DNA of 64,000 nucleotides from Mycolicibacterium sp. ND9-15 (GTDB lineage: Bacteria; Actinomycetota; Actinomycetes; Mycobacteriales; Mycobacteriaceae): assembly GCF_035918395.1 (NCBI RefSeq), contig NZ_CP142362.1:2455501-2519500 (forward strand), in the 5' to 3' direction. Numbering within the stretch: position 1 is the stretch's first letter; each line of letters starts with the position of its first letter. The position numbers and the translations under genes are program-made. The notes below the pieces were generated by a model. The model had not been told where the DNA came from and ran no database searches. It was given only the letters and a program-made list of their open reading frames with translations. Below are positions 1-10,967 of the stretch, in pieces.

Positions 1-726
1 CAACCGGATCTGCGTGACCTCGTATGGGAGCAGGTGGCCCGGGACTTGACCGCGCAAGGTGTGCTCGACGCCTTCGGTGAACCCCACCCGGAGGTCGCGG
101 CGATGGTCGACACGCTCAGCCGGGCGGACCGCACGCTGGAAGCGCGGTGGTGGCGGCGCGACGTCGGCGGCAAGATGATCCGCTTCGTGGTCTGCCGCAA
201 GGGTGACCGGCACGTCGTTGCGGCTCGGGGCGGCGACATGCTGGTGCTGCAGCGGATCGCCCCACAGGTCGGGCTGGCGGGCATGGTGATGACGGTCCTG
301 GGCACCGCGACACCGGCCGAGGTGGAGCCGCTGACGGGCGTGGCTAGCAAACTTTCCGAATGCCGCAACGCAAATCAGCTTGCCGCCTACGGCATCGCGC
401 CGGCGTCGGCGCGCGCTTACGCCGACATCATCTCCGACCCCCAGAGCTGGGTGGAGATCACCGCGATCGAGCGGCATCCGGGCGGCACGTTCACCCAGGC
501 CGACGTCGCGGCCGGCGTGCTCGACTCCAGGCACGGGCGCATCGTGTCGATTCCGCGCCGGGTCAGCGGCGAGCTTTACGGAAGCTTCCTACCGGGCAGT
601 CCCGAGAACCTGCAGCGCGCACTGGACGGCCTCATCGAGTTCCTGCCCTCGGGCAAGTGGTTCGACCACTCCACGTTGGACCGGTCGGGCCCGATCCGAA
701 GTGAGGAAGCCACACATGGCGGGTGA
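1..726 (+). CDS. espG1: EspG1, ESX-1 chaperone (5' end outside window)
   Basis: The reading frame is open from base 1 and ends with TGA at 724-726, so 241 residues are visible and the true start lies upstream. The visible part matches the EspG family (usual length about 280 aa), cytosolic chaperones that bind the tip of their cognate PE/PPE heterodimer and hold it soluble until the ESX machine takes it. Here the likely clients are PE35 and PPE68 at 8.5-10.2 kb. An ATG inside the frame at 34 is not the start, because the upstream codons encode family-like sequence (QPDLRDLVWEQVARDL). It overlaps espH by 11 bp. The position directly before espH-eccA1 is the standard ESX-1 order and supports the assignment to EspG1 rather than another EspG. 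Confidence 0.9.
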   Translation, partial: QPDLRDLVWEQVARDLTAQGVLDAFGEPHPEVAAMVDTLSRADRTLEARWWRRDVGGKMIRFVVCRKGDRHVVAARGGDMLVLQRIAPQVGLAGMVMTVLGTATPAEVEPLTGVASKLSECRNANQLAAYGIAPASARAYADIISDPQSWVEITAIERHPGGTFTQADVAAGVLDSRHGRIVSIPRRVSGELYGSFLPGSPENLQRALDGLIEFLPSGKWFDHSTLDRSGPIRSEEATHGG

Positions 727-1189
727 TACGTCCCCACACGATCACGACGAGTTGGCCGCGTTCGACCCTGGCGTTCGTGGCGGCGGCACCGACGAGTCCG
801 TCCTCGACGCCCTGGATGTCTATGCCGTCGACGAAGCCGACGAGACCGAATCGCCGGCCGTCGTCGCCACCGTGACCAACCCGCCGGGCACGGTCTCCGT
901 CAGCAGCGCCCTCGACGGCCGGGTGAGCCGAATCGAGCTGTCGCCCAAGGCCTGCGAGCTGACCGAAGCCGACCTCGCCGCCGACATCGTGGTCGTCGCC
1001 GGCCTGGCGACCCAGGACGCGAAGTCCAGGCAGCACGCGAACATGCTCGAGGGTATGCGCGAACAGGGCCACGACGACGCGGCGACCCGCGACTTCCTCA
1101 CCCGCGAGCTCGGCCTGCCGAGCCCCGAACAAGCCCAAGCCGAGCGCGCACGCGTGTTCGCGACAAGATATGCGGGTGATCATGACTGA
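716..1189 (+). CDS. espH: EspH, ESX-1 secretion-associated protein
   Basis: This is a 157-aa acidic protein starting at ATG 716, inside the end of espG1, and ending in TGA at 1187-1189 inside the start of eccA1. The frame is open further upstream, but the ATG at 716 gives the usual size and the overlap seen in ESX-1 loci. The N-terminal 50 residues are rich in Asp and Glu and look disordered. The middle (GTVSVSSALDGRVSRIELSPKA, split here as two blocks) resembles the YbaB-like fold reported for EspH. In M. tuberculosis and M. marinum EspH affects export of a subset of ESX-1 substrates. No enzymatic motif is visible. Its identity rests mainly on position and the LDGRV/ELSPKA segment. Confidence 0.82.
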   Translation: MAGDTSPHDHDELAAFDPGVRGGGTDESVLDALDVYAVDEADETESPAVVATVTNPPGTVSVSSALDGRVSRIELSPKACELTEADLAADIVVVAGLATQDAKSRQHANMLEGMREQGHDDAATRDFLTRELGLPSPEQAQAERARVFATRYAGDHD

Positions 1190-2903
1190 GCACCTCGCCA
1201 GCCTGTTCGGAAGTGCGGTCGGCTTGCTGCCCAGCGCACCAGCGCGTTCATTCGAGATCTTCACCGATATCACGACTCTGGACGAGTCCGCCTGCGACGC
1301 GTGGGTGGGCCGCATCCGCTGCGGCGACACCGACCGGGCCACGTTGTTCCGGGCGTGGTACTCGCGGGCCAACTTCGGCCAACTCGCCGGCTCCGCTGAG
1401 ATCTCGATGAACAGCCTCAACGCCCGCGTTCCGATCGGCGGGCAATTCGGTGACATCACCTACCCGGTCAACTCACCGCTGGCCGTCACGATGGGCTTCG
1501 CGGCGAACGAGGCGGCGGTCGGCAACTACGCCGACGCCATGGAGGCGCTCGAGGACGTGCCGTCGGCCGGCGCCGAGCACCTGGTGTCGTGGGTCAAGGC
1601 CGTTGTCTACGGTGCCGCCGAACGCTGGACCGATGTGATCGATCAAGTTCGCGGCGCCGCCGGGTGGCCCGACAAATTCCTCGCGGCGGCGGCCGGGGTG
1701 GCACACGGCGTCGCGGCGGCCAACCTGGGCCTGTTCACCGAGGCCGAACGGCGGTTGACCGAGTCCAACTCCTCGCCAGCGGGCGAAGCGTGCGCCCCGG
1801 CGATCGCGTGGTGCCTGGCGATGACGCGTCGCAGCCAGGGTAACGAAGACGCAGCGATGGCGCTGCTGGAATGGCTGCAAGCCACCCATCCTGAGTCGAA
1901 AGTCACTGCAGCACTGCGTGATCCGTCCTACCGACTGACGACCACGACGGCCGAGGAGATTGCCGCGCGCAAGGATCCGTGGGATCCGAAGAGCGTGGAG
2001 GCCGATACCTCCGGTCGCGACCGGTTGCTCGCGGAGGCGCAGGCCGAGCTGGACCGCCAGATCGGGCTGACACGGGTCAAGGAGCAGATCGAGGCCTACC
2101 GCGCGGCTACGCAGATGGCCAAGGTCCGGGCGGCGCGTGGCATGAAAGTGGCGCAGACGTCGAAGCACATGATCTTCGCCGGCCCGCCCGGCACGGGTAA
2201 GACGACGATCGCCCGCGTGGTGGCCAACATCCTGGCCGGCCTGGGCGTGATCGGCGAGCCGAAACTCGTCGAGTCCTCCCGCAAGGATTTCGTCGCCGAG
2301 TACGAGGGCCAGTCGGCGGTCAAGACCAGCCGCACCATCGACCGCGCCCTCGGTGGCGTGCTGTTCATCGACGAGGCCTACACGCTGGTGCAGGAACGCG
2401 ACGGCCGCGCCGACCCATTCGGCACCGAGGCGCTGGACACCCTGCTCGCCCGGATGGAGAACGACCGCGACCGCCTGGTTGTCATCATCGCCGGCTACAG
2501 CGCGGACATCGACCGTCTGCTGGAATCCAACGACGGTCTGCGGTCGCGGTTCGCCACCCGTATCGAGTTCGACTCCTACAGCCCAGACGAGATCGTGGCG
2601 ATCGCAGGAGTCATTGCCAGGGCCAATGATTCGGCGCTGACCGAGGACGCCGCGAAGCGGGTGGCCGAAGCCGCGACGCTGTTGAGCCGGCGGACGCTGA
2701 ACGGTAAACCCGCGCTCGACATCGCGGGTAACGGCCGTTACGCGCGCCAACTCGTCGAGGCGGGTGAGCAGAACCGCGACATGCGGCTGGCCCGTTCGCT
2801 GGACGTCGACAGCCTCGACGTCGATCAGCTCAGCGAGATCAACGGCGAGGACATGGCCGCCGCCATCGGTGCGGTCCATGCACGTCTGAACATCGGCGAG
2901 TAG
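1182..2903 (+). CDS. eccA1: EccA1, ESX-1 cytosolic AAA+ ATPase
   Basis: This 573-aa protein equals the M. tuberculosis EccA1 length when started at ATG 1182 (MTEHLASLF); another ATG at 1170 would add four residues and is less likely. Residues 1-280 form the TPR-like helical region. The C-terminal AAA+ (CbxX/CfqX) domain shows Walker [10 protein letters not shown] near residue 334 and Walker B LFIDEAY near 393. EccA proteins are cytosolic ATPases that help substrate handling, probably releasing chaperones such as EspG from PE/PPE cargo. The start overlaps the espH stop by 8 bp and the stop lies 2 bp before eccB1, so the genes are translationally coupled. Confidence 0.95.
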   Translation: MTEHLASLFGSAVGLLPSAPARSFEIFTDITTLDESACDAWVGRIRCGDTDRATLFRAWYSRANFGQLAGSAEISMNSLNARVPIGGQFGDITYPVNSPLAVTMGFAANEAAVGNYADAMEALEDVPSAGAEHLVSWVKAVVYGAAERWTDVIDQVRGAAGWPDKFLAAAAGVAHGVAAANLGLFTEAERRLTESNSSPAGEACAPAIAWCLAMTRRSQGNEDAAMALLEWLQATHPESKVTAALRDPSYRLTTTTAEEIAARKDPWDPKSVEADTSGRDRLLAEAQAELDRQIGLTRVKEQIEAYRAATQMAKVRAARGMKVAQTSKHMIFAGPPGTGKTTIARVVANILAGLGVIGEPKLVESSRKDFVAEYEGQSAVKTSRTIDRALGGVLFIDEAYTLVQERDGRADPFGTEALDTLLARMENDRDRLVVIIAGYSADIDRLLESNDGLRSRFATRIEFDSYSPDEIVAIAGVIARANDSALTEDAAKRVAEAATLLSRRTLNGKPALDIAGNGRYARQLVEAGEQNRDMRLARSLDVDSLDVDQLSEINGEDMAAAIGAVHARLNIGE

Positions 2904-2905
2904 AC

Positions 2906-4381
2906 ATGGCGGGTTTCCGGCTCACCACCAAGGTGCAGGTCAGCGGCTGGCGCTTCCTGCTGCGCCGCGTCGAGCACGCGATTGTGCGCCGAGACACCCG
3001 GATGTTCGACGACCCGCTGCAGTTCTACAGCCGGGCGGTATCGGCCGGCGTGATCATCGCGGTGCTGATCTGCCTGGGCGCTGCGCTGCTGGCGTACTTC
3101 AAACCGCTGGGAAAGCGCGGCAGCGACACGCTTCTCGTCGACCGCGGCACCAACCAGCTCTACATTGTGCTGCCGGGCTCGGACCAACTGCGGCCGGTGT
3201 ACAACCTCACCTCGGCACGGCTGGTGCTCGGCAACGCGGGGACGCCCGTGGCGGTGAAGTCCGACGAGTTGAATCGCATGCCGAAGGGTCAGCCCATCGG
3301 AATCCCCGGGGCGCCCTACGCGACACCGGTGGGTGGGGCGAACTCGATGTGGACGCTGTGCGACACCGTCACCAAACCCGAGAGCGTGGCGCCGAACCTC
3401 GAAACGTCGGCCATCGTGCGGCCCCTGGTGACCGACGCCTCCGTCGGTCCGATGCGCCCCGGCCAGGGGATGCTGGTCTCCTACCGGAACGACACCTGGT
3501 TGGTCACCGAAAGCGGCAGGCACGACATCGATCTCGCCGACCGGGCGGTCACCTCTGCGGTCGGTATCCCGGTCACCGCCAGGGCGACGCCGATCTCGGA
3601 GGGGCTGTTCAACGCGCTTCCCAACGCCGGACCATGGCGGCTGCCCGACATCCCGTTCTCGGGAGCGCCGAACTCGGTTGGGCTGCCGGCGAATCTGGTG
3701 ATCGGCGCGGTGTTCAAGGCGCTCACCGAGGACGGCGAACAGCATTTCGTGGTGCTGCCCGACGGGGTCGCGCGGGTGAACAACACCACCGCCGCGGCGA
3801 TCCGCGCCACCAACTCGTACGGCCTCGTGACGCCGCCATCGGTGGAAGCGAGCGTGGTCGCGGACATCCGCGAGCATGTGTTCGCCTCGCCGCTGCCCGA
3901 CAAGCCGCTGGACATCCTGCTGCGTGAGGATGCCCCCACGCTGTGCTGGGCGTGGCAGCGCGAACCCGGTGATCAGGCCCCGAAGACGACGGTGATCGCG
4001 GGGCGCCGGCTGCCGATCGCAGCATCGGCGATCAACACCGGGATCAGGCAGATCGGCGGGGACGCAACGGTTTACATCGATGGTGGTCAGTACATCCGGT
4101 TGCAGTCGCCCGATCCGCGTTACGGCGAGAGCTTGTACTACGTCGACCCGCAGGGCGTGCGCTACGGTCTGCCCAACGAGGACACCGGGAATGCGCTCGG
4201 CCTGAGCGGACCGACGACCGCACCGTGGCAAGTGGTCGGCCTTCTGGTGGACGGCCCGGTGCTGTCGAAGGAGGCGGCGCTCGTCGAACACGACACCCTG
4301 CCCGCAGACCCCAACCCGCGCAAGGCCGGTGACGGCTCCGCCGCCCAGCCGGCCACATCCCAGACCGGAGGCGGCGGATGA
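2906..4381 (+). CDS. eccB1: EccB1, ESX-1 membrane channel component
   Basis: This 491-aa protein has the EccB layout: a short cytosolic N-terminus ([15 protein letters not shown]), one transmembrane helix at about residues 44-66 ([20 protein letters not shown]), and a large periplasmic domain. EccB is one of the four conserved membrane parts (EccB, C, D, E) of the type VII core complex. Two periplasmic cysteines (in WTLCDTV and TLCWAWQ) fit the conserved disulphide pair. The C-terminus is Pro/Ala/Gly-rich. The gene begins 2 bp after eccA1 and overlaps eccCa1 by 4 bp (ATGA). Confidence 0.95.
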   Translation: MAGFRLTTKVQVSGWRFLLRRVEHAIVRRDTRMFDDPLQFYSRAVSAGVIIAVLICLGAALLAYFKPLGKRGSDTLLVDRGTNQLYIVLPGSDQLRPVYNLTSARLVLGNAGTPVAVKSDELNRMPKGQPIGIPGAPYATPVGGANSMWTLCDTVTKPESVAPNLETSAIVRPLVTDASVGPMRPGQGMLVSYRNDTWLVTESGRHDIDLADRAVTSAVGIPVTARATPISEGLFNALPNAGPWRLPDIPFSGAPNSVGLPANLVIGAVFKALTEDGEQHFVVLPDGVARVNNTTAAAIRATNSYGLVTPPSVEASVVADIREHVFASPLPDKPLDILLREDAPTLCWAWQREPGDQAPKTTVIAGRRLPIAASAINTGIRQIGGDATVYIDGGQYIRLQSPDPRYGESLYYVDPQGVRYGLPNEDTGNALGLSGPTTAPWQVVGLLVDGPVLSKEAALVEHDTLPADPNPRKAGDGSAAQPATSQTGGGG

Positions 4382-6606
4382 CCACCAAAAAGTTCACCCC
4401 GATCATCAAGCGGGGACCGCGACTCACACCGGGTGAGATCAACGTCGCGCCGCCGGAGGACCTCGGCGTCGAGATCCCGCCGTCGGGCATCCAGAAGGCG
4501 CTGCCGTGGGTGATGGGCGGCGGCATGCTCGGCATGATCGCGATCATGATTTTCACCGGCATCCGGCAACTCTCGCCGTACATGCTGATGATGCCGCTGA
4601 TGATGGTCATGGCCACCGTCGGCTTCATGGCGGGCGGGGGGCCCGGCGGCAAGCGGGTTCCCGAGATCAACGCGGACCGTAGGGAATACCTTCGCTATCT
4701 GGCCGGACTCCGCACGCGGGTCACCTCCTCGGCGGCCGCGCAGGTGACGTTCTTCAACTACCACGCGCCGCACCCGGAAGACCTGCTGTCGATCATCGGC
4801 ACCAACCGCCAGTGGTCGCGACAGACGAACGCCGACTTCTACGCCGCCACCCGGGTCGGCCTGGGCGCCGAACCCGCGGTGGACCGGTTACTCAAGCCGG
4901 CCGTCGGTGGCGAGCTGGCGGGTCCGCAGGGGGCACCGCAGCCGCACCTGGAGCCGGTGAGCCATATGTGGGTGACGAAGTTCCTTCGCACCCACGGGCT
5001 CATTCACGACTGTCCGAAACTGTTGCAGTTGAGGACATTCCCGACGATCGCCGTCGGTGGCGACCAGCCCGGCGCTGCCGGGCTGCTGACCGCGATGATC
5101 TGTCACCTCGCGGTCTTCCATCCGCCGGACCTCCTGCAGATTCGGGTGCTCACCGACGACCCCGAGGATCCCGACTGGGCCTGGCTCAAGTGGTTGCCGC
5201 ATGTGCAGCATCAGACCGACACGGACGCCGCCGGCCCGACCCGCATGATCTTCACCCGTCCCGACGGCGTCGGCGACTTGACCGCGCGCGGCCCTCACAC
5301 CGCGGACGCAGCGCCCAGCGGGCCCTACGTCGTGGTGATCGACCTCACGGGCGGCAAGGCCGGGTTCCCGGTCGACGGCCGGGCCGGCGTCACGGTCATC
5401 ACGCTCGGCAACCACCGGGGCTCGGCATACCGGCTCCGGGTGGCGGCCGACGGTACGGCCGACGATCGGCTGCCCAACCAGACTTACCGGCTGGTCACCT
5501 CGAAGGTCGATCACATGACACCGGACCAGGCAGGTCGCGTGGCACGGAGGCTGGCCGGCTGGTCGATCACCGGCACCATCATCGACAAGAGCGTTCGTGT
5601 GCACAAGAAGGTCGCCACCGAGTGGCATCAACTCGTCGGAGCACAGTCGATCGAGGAGGTGACTCCGGCACGGTGGCGGATGTTCAGCGACACCGACCAT
5701 GACCGGTTGCGGATCCCGTTCGGTCACGAGCTCAAAACCGGCGAGGTCATGTACCTCGACATCAAAGAGGGTGCCGAGTTCGGCGCCGGTCCACACGGGA
5801 TGCTCATCGGCACAACGGGTTCCGGTAAGTCGGAGTTCTTGCGCACGCTGATCCTGTCGTTGGCGGCCACCCATCATCCCGACCAGGTCAACCTGCTGCT
5901 CACCGACTTCAAAGGCGGCTCGACGTTCCTCGGCATGGAGAAGTTGCCGCACACCGCGGCCGTCGTCACCAACATGGAAGAGGAGGCCGAGCTGGTCAGC
6001 CGGATGGGCGAGGTGCTCAGCGGCGAACTCGACCGCAGGCAGTCAATCCTGCGGCAGGCCGGTATGCAGGTCGGCGCGGCGGGCGCGCTGTCCGGTGTCG
6101 CCGAGTACGAGAAGCACCGGGAACGCGGGGCCGACCTGCCGCCCCTGCCAACACTTTTCGTCGTGGTCGACGAATTCGCCGAGCTGCTGCAGAACCATCC
6201 GGACTTCATCGGGCTGTTCGACCGCATCTGCCGCGTCGGTCGGTCGCTGCGCGTGCACCTGCTGCTGGCGACGCAGTCGCTCAACACCGGCGGGGTGCGT
6301 ATCGACAAGCTCGAACCGAACCTGACTTACCGCATCGCACTGCGGACCACGAGTTCGGCGGAGTCCAAGGCGGTGATCGGAACGCCCGAGGCGCAGTACA
6401 TCACGAACAAGGAGAGCGGCGTCGGATTCCTCCGCGTCGGCATGGAGGATCCCGTCAAGTTCCAGAGCGTCTACACCGGAATCAACTATGTACCGGCGGC
6501 CGCACATCAGGACTCGGAGGTGAAGCCGCGGACCAACGGGCAGACCCGGTTGCGGATCCGCCAGTTCACCGCGGCTCCGATTCCCGAAGCGGTGGCGGCG
6601 CGGTGA
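4378..6606 (+). CDS. eccCa1: EccCa1, ESX-1 FtsK/SpoIIIE-type ATPase (membrane half)
   Basis: This is the N-terminal half of the split EccC motor, 742 aa. Two transmembrane helices lie at about residues 39-85 ([13 protein letters not shown] and [13 protein letters not shown]). They are followed by a DUF/ATPase1 region and an FtsK/SpoIIIE domain with Walker A GTTGSGKS at about 478-485 and Walker B LFVVVDEF near 595. EccC is the ATPase that recognises and drives substrates such as EsxB. In ESX-1 it is split into Ca and Cb, as here. It overlaps eccB1 and eccCb1 by 4 bp each. Confidence 0.96.
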   Translation: MTTKKFTPIIKRGPRLTPGEINVAPPEDLGVEIPPSGIQKALPWVMGGGMLGMIAIMIFTGIRQLSPYMLMMPLMMVMATVGFMAGGGPGGKRVPEINADRREYLRYLAGLRTRVTSSAAAQVTFFNYHAPHPEDLLSIIGTNRQWSRQTNADFYAATRVGLGAEPAVDRLLKPAVGGELAGPQGAPQPHLEPVSHMWVTKFLRTHGLIHDCPKLLQLRTFPTIAVGGDQPGAAGLLTAMICHLAVFHPPDLLQIRVLTDDPEDPDWAWLKWLPHVQHQTDTDAAGPTRMIFTRPDGVGDLTARGPHTADAAPSGPYVVVIDLTGGKAGFPVDGRAGVTVITLGNHRGSAYRLRVAADGTADDRLPNQTYRLVTSKVDHMTPDQAGRVARRLAGWSITGTIIDKSVRVHKKVATEWHQLVGAQSIEEVTPARWRMFSDTDHDRLRIPFGHELKTGEVMYLDIKEGAEFGAGPHGMLIGTTGSGKSEFLRTLILSLAATHHPDQVNLLLTDFKGGSTFLGMEKLPHTAAVVTNMEEEAELVSRMGEVLSGELDRRQSILRQAGMQVGAAGALSGVAEYEKHRERGADLPPLPTLFVVVDEFAELLQNHPDFIGLFDRICRVGRSLRVHLLLATQSLNTGGVRIDKLEPNLTYRIALRTTSSAESKAVIGTPEAQYITNKESGVGFLRVGMEDPVKFQSVYTGINYVPAAAHQDSEVKPRTNGQTRLRIRQFTAAPIPEAVAAR

Positions 6607-8360
6607 GCGTCGAACCGGACCAGCGGGTGCTGCGTGAAGTGGTGCTCGACCAGCTCACCACCGGCGAGACCCGCGCCTACCGGATGTGGTTGCCGCCGTT
6701 GGCAGACCCCACGCCGGTAAATGAGTTGATCGCGAACGACCACGAGCGCCGTCCGCTGCGCTTCGGGCTCGGCATCATGGACGAGCCGCGCCGGCACCGC
6801 CAGGAGGTGTGGGGCATCGACGTGTCGTCGGCCAGCGGCAACATCGCTGTCGGCGGAGCGCCGCAGACCGGCAAGTCCACCTTCCTGCAGACGTTGCTCA
6901 TTTCGGCCGCGGCGTCCCACACGCCGCGGCAGGTGCAATTCTACTGCGTCGACCTCGGCGGCGGCGGTCTGATGTACCTCGAAGACCTCCCGCACGTCGG
7001 CGGCGTCGCGACCCGATCCGAGCCAGACCGGGTCAACCGTGTGGTTGCCGAGATGAAAGCCGTTCTACGCCAACGTGAAGCACTGTTCAAGCAGTACCGC
7101 GTCGGCTCGATGGCCGCATATCGCCAGATGCGCGAAGACCCGAGCCATCCGGTGGCGGCCGATCCGTTCGGCGACGTGTTCCTGGTGATCGACGGCTGGC
7201 CGGCGTTCGTCGCCGAGTTCCCCGACCTCGAGCCGGTGGTGCAGGACCTCGCCGGGCAGGGCCTGCAGTTCGGGGTGCACACGGTGATCTCCACGCCGCG
7301 CTGGACTGAGCTGAAATCCCGAGTGCGCGACTATCTCGGGACGAAAGTCGAGTTTCGGCTCGGCGACGTGAACGAAACCCAGATCGACCGCATCACCCGC
7401 GATATCCCGGCCAACCGGCCGGGCCGCGCGATCTCGATGGAAAAGCATCACCTGATGATGGGTGTGCCCCGGCTCGACGGTGTCCACAGCGCAGACGACC
7501 TCGTCGCCGCGATGTCGGAAGCGGTGCAGATCATCGCCGCCCGGCACACCGATCAGGCGCCGAAGGTCCGCGTGCTTCCCGAGCGCATCTACCTGCATGA
7601 GCTGGATCCCGACCCGCCGGGGCCGGACGCCGACTACCGCGTCCGGTGGACGGTGCCCCTCGGCCTTCGGGAATCCGATATGGCCGTGGCCTACAACCAC
7701 ATGCACACGACTCCGCACCTGTTGATCTTCGGCGCGCCCAAGTCGGGAAAGACGCGGATCGCCCATGCCGTCGTGCAGGCCATCTGTAAACGCAACAGCC
7801 CCGAGCAGGTGCGGTTCATGCTGGCCGACTATCGGTCGGGTCTCCTCGACGCGGTGCCCGAGACGCATCTGCTTGCGGCGGGTGCGGTCAACCGCAACAA
7901 CGCGACGCTGGAAGAGGCCGTCAAGGCCCTGGCGATCAACCTGCAGAAGCGGTTGCCGCCACCGGATCTGACCACCGCCCAGCTGCGGGCCAGGTCCTGG
8001 TGGAGCGGTCCGGACGTCGTGCTGCTGGTCGACGACTGGCACATGATCGTCGCGGCCAGCGGCGTGGTGCCGCCGATGGCGCCGCTCTTCCCGCTGCTGC
8101 CCGCGGCAGCCGACATCGGCCTGCACCTCGTCGTGACCTGTCAGATGAGCCAGGCTCACCGGGCCACCATGGACAAATTCGTGGGGGCCGCCTACGGCGC
8201 CGGTTCGCCCACGTTGTTCCTCTCCGGGGAGAAACAGGAGTTTCCCTCCAGCGAGATCAAGCTCAAACGGCGACCGCCTGGCCAGGCATTCCTGGTCTCG
8301 CCGGACGGAAAGGAGGTCATCCAGGCCGCCTACGTCGATCCGCCGGAAGAACTTGTGTAA
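6603..8360 (+). CDS. eccCb1: EccCb1, ESX-1 ATPase (soluble half)
   Basis: This 585-aa protein begins at a GTG that overlaps the eccCa1 stop (GTGA). It carries two further FtsK/SpoIIIE ATPase modules: [10 protein letters not shown] near residue 85 and [10 protein letters not shown] near residue 377, with Walker B-like [10 protein letters not shown] and VLLVDDWHM. EccCb1 binds the C-terminal signal of EsxB and joins EccCa1 to make a functional three-ATPase motor. There is no transmembrane helix. A 168-bp gap follows before PE35, which suggests a promoter for the substrate genes. Confidence 0.96.
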   Translation: MSVEPDQRVLREVVLDQLTTGETRAYRMWLPPLADPTPVNELIANDHERRPLRFGLGIMDEPRRHRQEVWGIDVSSASGNIAVGGAPQTGKSTFLQTLLISAAASHTPRQVQFYCVDLGGGGLMYLEDLPHVGGVATRSEPDRVNRVVAEMKAVLRQREALFKQYRVGSMAAYRQMREDPSHPVAADPFGDVFLVIDGWPAFVAEFPDLEPVVQDLAGQGLQFGVHTVISTPRWTELKSRVRDYLGTKVEFRLGDVNETQIDRITRDIPANRPGRAISMEKHHLMMGVPRLDGVHSADDLVAAMSEAVQIIAARHTDQAPKVRVLPERIYLHELDPDPPGPDADYRVRWTVPLGLRESDMAVAYNHMHTTPHLLIFGAPKSGKTRIAHAVVQAICKRNSPEQVRFMLADYRSGLLDAVPETHLLAAGAVNRNNATLEEAVKALAINLQKRLPPPDLTTAQLRARSWWSGPDVVLLVDDWHMIVAASGVVPPMAPLFPLLPAAADIGLHLVVTCQMSQAHRATMDKFVGAAYGAGSPTLFLSGEKQEFPSSEIKLKRRPPGQAFLVSPDGKEVIQAAYVDPPEELV

Positions 8361-8528
8361 TGAGCACCCTTGGCCCGCGGTTAGGATGTAATCCGGACGC
8401 GTCAGCAAACCCAGCGGCGGGTGATCAGCAAAGGGATCGAAGGATGGTTCCGAGCTGTCGGGAGCCGAGTCCCGGGCGCGTATAAATCCATATTCCGCGA
8501 GTTCACACTCAATAAGGAGAAGCTGCAG
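8361..8528 (+). promoter_or_regulatory. Candidate promoter region upstream of PE35-PPE68-esxBA
   Basis: This 168-bp gap is the first real break in the ESX-1 operon. It holds two -10-like boxes, TAGGAT at 8382-8387 and TATAAA at 8481-8486. A clear Shine-Dalgarno (AAGGAGA at 8514-8520) lies before the PE35 start. No matching -35 stands out. Separate transcription of the substrate genes is an inference from the gap and these boxes. Confidence 0.4.
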
Positions 8529-8822
8529 ATGCAACCGATGACGCACAATCCGGGGGCGGCGGGAATCGGCGCACAGGTGGTGGCGAACGGGGCGCGCGGC
8601 CTGGCCGCAGGCACCACCGCAACCGCCGCGGTGACCGCGCTGGTGCCCGCAGGCGCAGACGAGGTTTCGGCCCAGGCCGCGGTGGCTTTCGCGGCCGAGG
8701 GTGTCGAGACGCTCGCGATGAACACGTTCGCGCAGGAAGAGATGACTCGCGCCGGTGCGGCCTACATGGAAGCCGCCGGCATCTACACCACGGTCGACAG
8801 CGCCAACGCTGCGAACTTCTGA
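8529..8822 (+). CDS. pe35: PE35, ESX-1 PE-family protein
   Basis: This is a 97-aa PE-family protein starting at ATG 8529, nine bases after AAGGAGA; an ATG at 8538 is a second possible start. The helix-turn-helix PE domain makes up the whole protein, and VPAGADEVSAQAA is the conserved segment of the family. PE35 pairs with the next gene's PPE68 to form a four-helix bundle recognised by EspG1. The gene lies 41 bp upstream of ppe68 and is the first gene of the substrate block. Length and context match PE35 of other mycobacteria (99 aa in M. tuberculosis, from memory). Confidence 0.9.
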   Translation: MQPMTHNPGAAGIGAQVVANGARGLAAGTTATAAVTALVPAGADEVSAQAAVAFAAEGVETLAMNTFAQEEMTRAGAAYMEAAGIYTTVDSANAANF

Positions 8823-8863
8823 TCTGACCCGGAACCGCTCTGCGGGCGAGGACGTAATCGACG

Positions 8864-10165
8864 ATGTTCTGGCATGGAATGCCGCCAGAGTTGAACACTG
8901 CGCGGCTGATGGCCGGCGCCGGTCCGGCGCCGATGCTGCAAGCGGCCGCGGGGTGGGAGGCGCTGGCGATCTTCCTCGAAACTCAGGCCGACGAGTTGGC
9001 CGCGAGCCTGGCTGCCCTGACGTCGACATGGAGCGGGTCGGCAAGTGAACGTGCGGTAACTGCAACCATGCCGATGGTGGTCTGGCTACGCACGGTTTCG
9101 GCGCAGGCGCAGAAGAGAGCGCTACAGGCCACGGCGCAGGCGAGTTCGTACAACCTCGCGATGGCCACCACCCCGCCGCTACCGGAGATCGAACAGAACC
9201 ACATCACCCACGCGGTGCTCGAGGCCACCAACTTCCTGGGCGTCAACACGCTCCCGATCGGGATCAACGAGTTCGACTACTTCGTGCGGATGTGGAATCA
9301 GGCGGCCGGGGCGATGGACGTCTACCAAGCCGAGACCGCCATGAACATCATGTTCGAGCCGATCATGCCGATGACGCCGATCGTGCTCCCGGGCGTCGGG
9401 GAGGGCGCCGTCGGCGCGGCACTCGGTCAGGCCGCGGCCGGTGCACCGGGTGCGGCGCTGCGCAACGCGGCGATCGCGCAGGTGGGTGCGCAGGCGACGG
9501 TCGAGTCGGCCGGTTTGACCGCGGGCCGTGCGGTGTCGCAGGCCAACCAGGCGGCCGTGCACGCCGAGGGGCAGACGCAGCGCACCCAGAACGCTCGGCA
9601 GTTCGGCTCACAGGAACAGCTGCAGCAGGGCGCCCAGCAGGGCATGCAGGTGGGCATGCAGTTGGCCTCCCAACTGGGTTCCACGCTGGGGCAACTGCCG
9701 CAGCAGGCCAGCCAGATGGTGATGCAGCCGATGCAGCAGCTGACTCAACCGCTGCAACAGGTGACGTCGATGTTCAGCCAGATCGGTTCGTTCGGTGGCA
9801 GCGACAAGGCGCAGATGGGACTGATCGGGGCCAGCCCGCTGTCGAACCATCCGCTGGCCGGCGGGTCGGGCGCCGCGTCCGGCGCGGGCTTGGTGCGTGC
9901 GGCGTCGCTGCCCGGGGCAGGTGGGTCGATGGCGCGCACGCCGTTGATGGCCGACCTCATCGGGCAGCCCTCGGCGGCCGTCGCGCCCGGCGCCGCAGCG
10001 GGCGGCGGAACCGGGGGCGGCCTGGCACCGGTCGGCGCGGCCGGCGGCGGGACCCCCATGGGAGCGATGGGCCAGCGCGGTACCAGCGGTGGCGCCAAAC
10101 AAGGTCTCACGCCACCACGGGTGCTGCCGCAGGACCTGGGCGAAGACGACGACGACGATTGGTAG
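8864..10165 (+). CDS. ppe68: PPE68, ESX-1 PPE-family protein
   Basis: This 433-aa protein starts [11 protein letters not shown], with the PPE motif at residues 7-9; a start at 8879 (MPPELN) is possible. Residues 1-175 form the helical PPE domain, including the WXG-like turn TWSGSAS near residue 56 and the EspG-binding tip. The remainder is Gln/Gly/Ala-rich, with a conserved block ([13 protein letters not shown] and RTPLM) and an acidic tail EDDDDDW. It is exported or envelope-associated with PE35. The Gln-rich central segment (about residues 240-300) is low complexity. Confidence 0.93.
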   Translation: MFWHGMPPELNTARLMAGAGPAPMLQAAAGWEALAIFLETQADELAASLAALTSTWSGSASERAVTATMPMVVWLRTVSAQAQKRALQATAQASSYNLAMATTPPLPEIEQNHITHAVLEATNFLGVNTLPIGINEFDYFVRMWNQAAGAMDVYQAETAMNIMFEPIMPMTPIVLPGVGEGAVGAALGQAAAGAPGAALRNAAIAQVGAQATVESAGLTAGRAVSQANQAAVHAEGQTQRTQNARQFGSQEQLQQGAQQGMQVGMQLASQLGSTLGQLPQQASQMVMQPMQQLTQPLQQVTSMFSQIGSFGGSDKAQMGLIGASPLSNHPLAGGSGAASGAGLVRAASLPGAGGSMARTPLMADLIGQPSAAVAPGAAAGGGTGGGLAPVGAAGGGTPMGAMGQRGTSGGAKQGLTPPRVLPQDLGEDDDDDW

Positions 10166-10260
10166 TCGCGCACCGAAAGACTTCCCGGTCAACCGGCCGG
10201 AAAGACTCGCCATTTCCGCATATGTGGTGAGGACACAGGAAGAAAGAAAGAGTATCGAGC

Positions 10261-10563
10261 ATGGCACAGATGAATACCGATGCCGCTGTCCTCGCCAAGG
10301 AGGCAGCTAACTTCGAGCGGATCTCCGGAGAGCTCAAAGGCGTCATCTCTCACGTCGAGGCGACTGCCGGCGCGTTGGCGAGCCAGATGGTCGGCCAGGC
10401 CGGCACTGCCGCGCAGGCCGCCTTGGTGCGCTACAACGAGGCCGCGGCGCGCCAGATCCAGGAGCTGAACGACATCTCGGCCAACATCCACACCGGCGGG
10501 GTGCAGTACACCGCGACGGACGAAGACTCGGCCGGGACGCTGTCGTCGGCCATGAATCTCTGA
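10261..10563 (+). CDS. esxB: EsxB (CFP-10-like), ESX-1 substrate
   Basis: This is a 100-aa WXG100-family protein. It forms a 1:1 helical-hairpin dimer with EsxA and carries the C-terminal export signal; YxxxD is visible in YTATD near residue 83. The residue that gives the family its WXG turn is absent: position 43 is Met in SQMVGQAG, where M. tuberculosis CFP-10 has Trp. The start ATG 10261 follows a purine-rich AGGAAGAAAG. A 95-bp gap separates it from ppe68, and esxA begins 29 bp after it. Confidence 0.95.
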   Translation: MAQMNTDAAVLAKEAANFERISGELKGVISHVEATAGALASQMVGQAGTAAQAALVRYNEAAARQIQELNDISANIHTGGVQYTATDEDSAGTLSSAMNL

Positions 10564-10592
10564 CCTTCCACCCACAGAAACGGAGTACAGAC

Positions 10593-10880
10593 ATGACCGA
10601 ACAGGTATGGAACTTCGCCGGCATCGAAGGCGGCGCCAGTGAGATCCAGGGCGCCGTCGGCACCACCGCCGGCCTGCTCGACGAGGGCAAGGGTTCCCTC
10701 GCGACGCTCGCCGCGGTGTGGGGCGGGTCGGGCTCGGAGGCCTATCAGGCCGTGCAGATGCGCTGGGACAGCACTGCCGCCGAGCTCAATGCGGCCCTGC
10801 AGAACCTGGCGCAGACCATCAGTGAGGCCGGTGCGACCATGGCCCAGACCGAAGCCGGCGTGACCGGGATGTTCGCCTGA
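10593..10880 (+). CDS. esxA: EsxA (ESAT-6-like), ESX-1 substrate
   Basis: This is a 95-aa WXG100 protein with the WGG turn at residues 43-45 ([12 protein letters not shown]) and the ESAT-6 N-terminus [16 protein letters not shown]. It dimerises with EsxB and is co-secreted; in pathogens it acts on host membranes, while in fast growers ESX-1 is tied to conjugation. The EGGAS and [10 protein letters not shown] ends match EsxA closely. A strong GC-rich hairpin follows at 10897-10930. Confidence 0.97.
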   Translation: MTEQVWNFAGIEGGASEIQGAVGTTAGLLDEGKGSLATLAAVWGGSGSEAYQAVQMRWDSTAAELNAALQNLAQTISEAGATMAQTEAGVTGMFA

Positions 10881-10896
10881 CACGACGTTGCGCGCA

Positions 10897-10930
10897 GGTG
10901 GGCGGGCGACCTACGGGAATCCCGCCCACC
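10897..10930 (+). terminator. Hairpin after esxA (terminator or attenuator)
   Basis: GGTGGGCGGG (10897-10906) pairs perfectly with CCCGCCCACC (10921-10930) around a 14-nt loop. No T-run follows. It sits 16 bp after the esxA stop and 37 bp before espI, so it probably ends or reduces read-through from esxBA, or protects the esxBA 3' end. Confidence 0.55.
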
Positions 10931-10967
10931 ATGTGCGTTTCGGCGTTACTGACTTTGAGAGGTACTC

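Noticed and set aside
1170..1184. Start of eccA1 at ATG 1170
   Set aside because: ATG 1182 gives the family N-terminus MTEHLASLF and the same length as the M. tuberculosis protein.
1473..4291. Long open frames on the minus strand across eccA1 and eccB1
   Set aside because: They are opposite-strand shadows of high-GC genes. Their translations are Arg/His/Gly-rich with no family sequence, while the plus-strand frames match known proteins.
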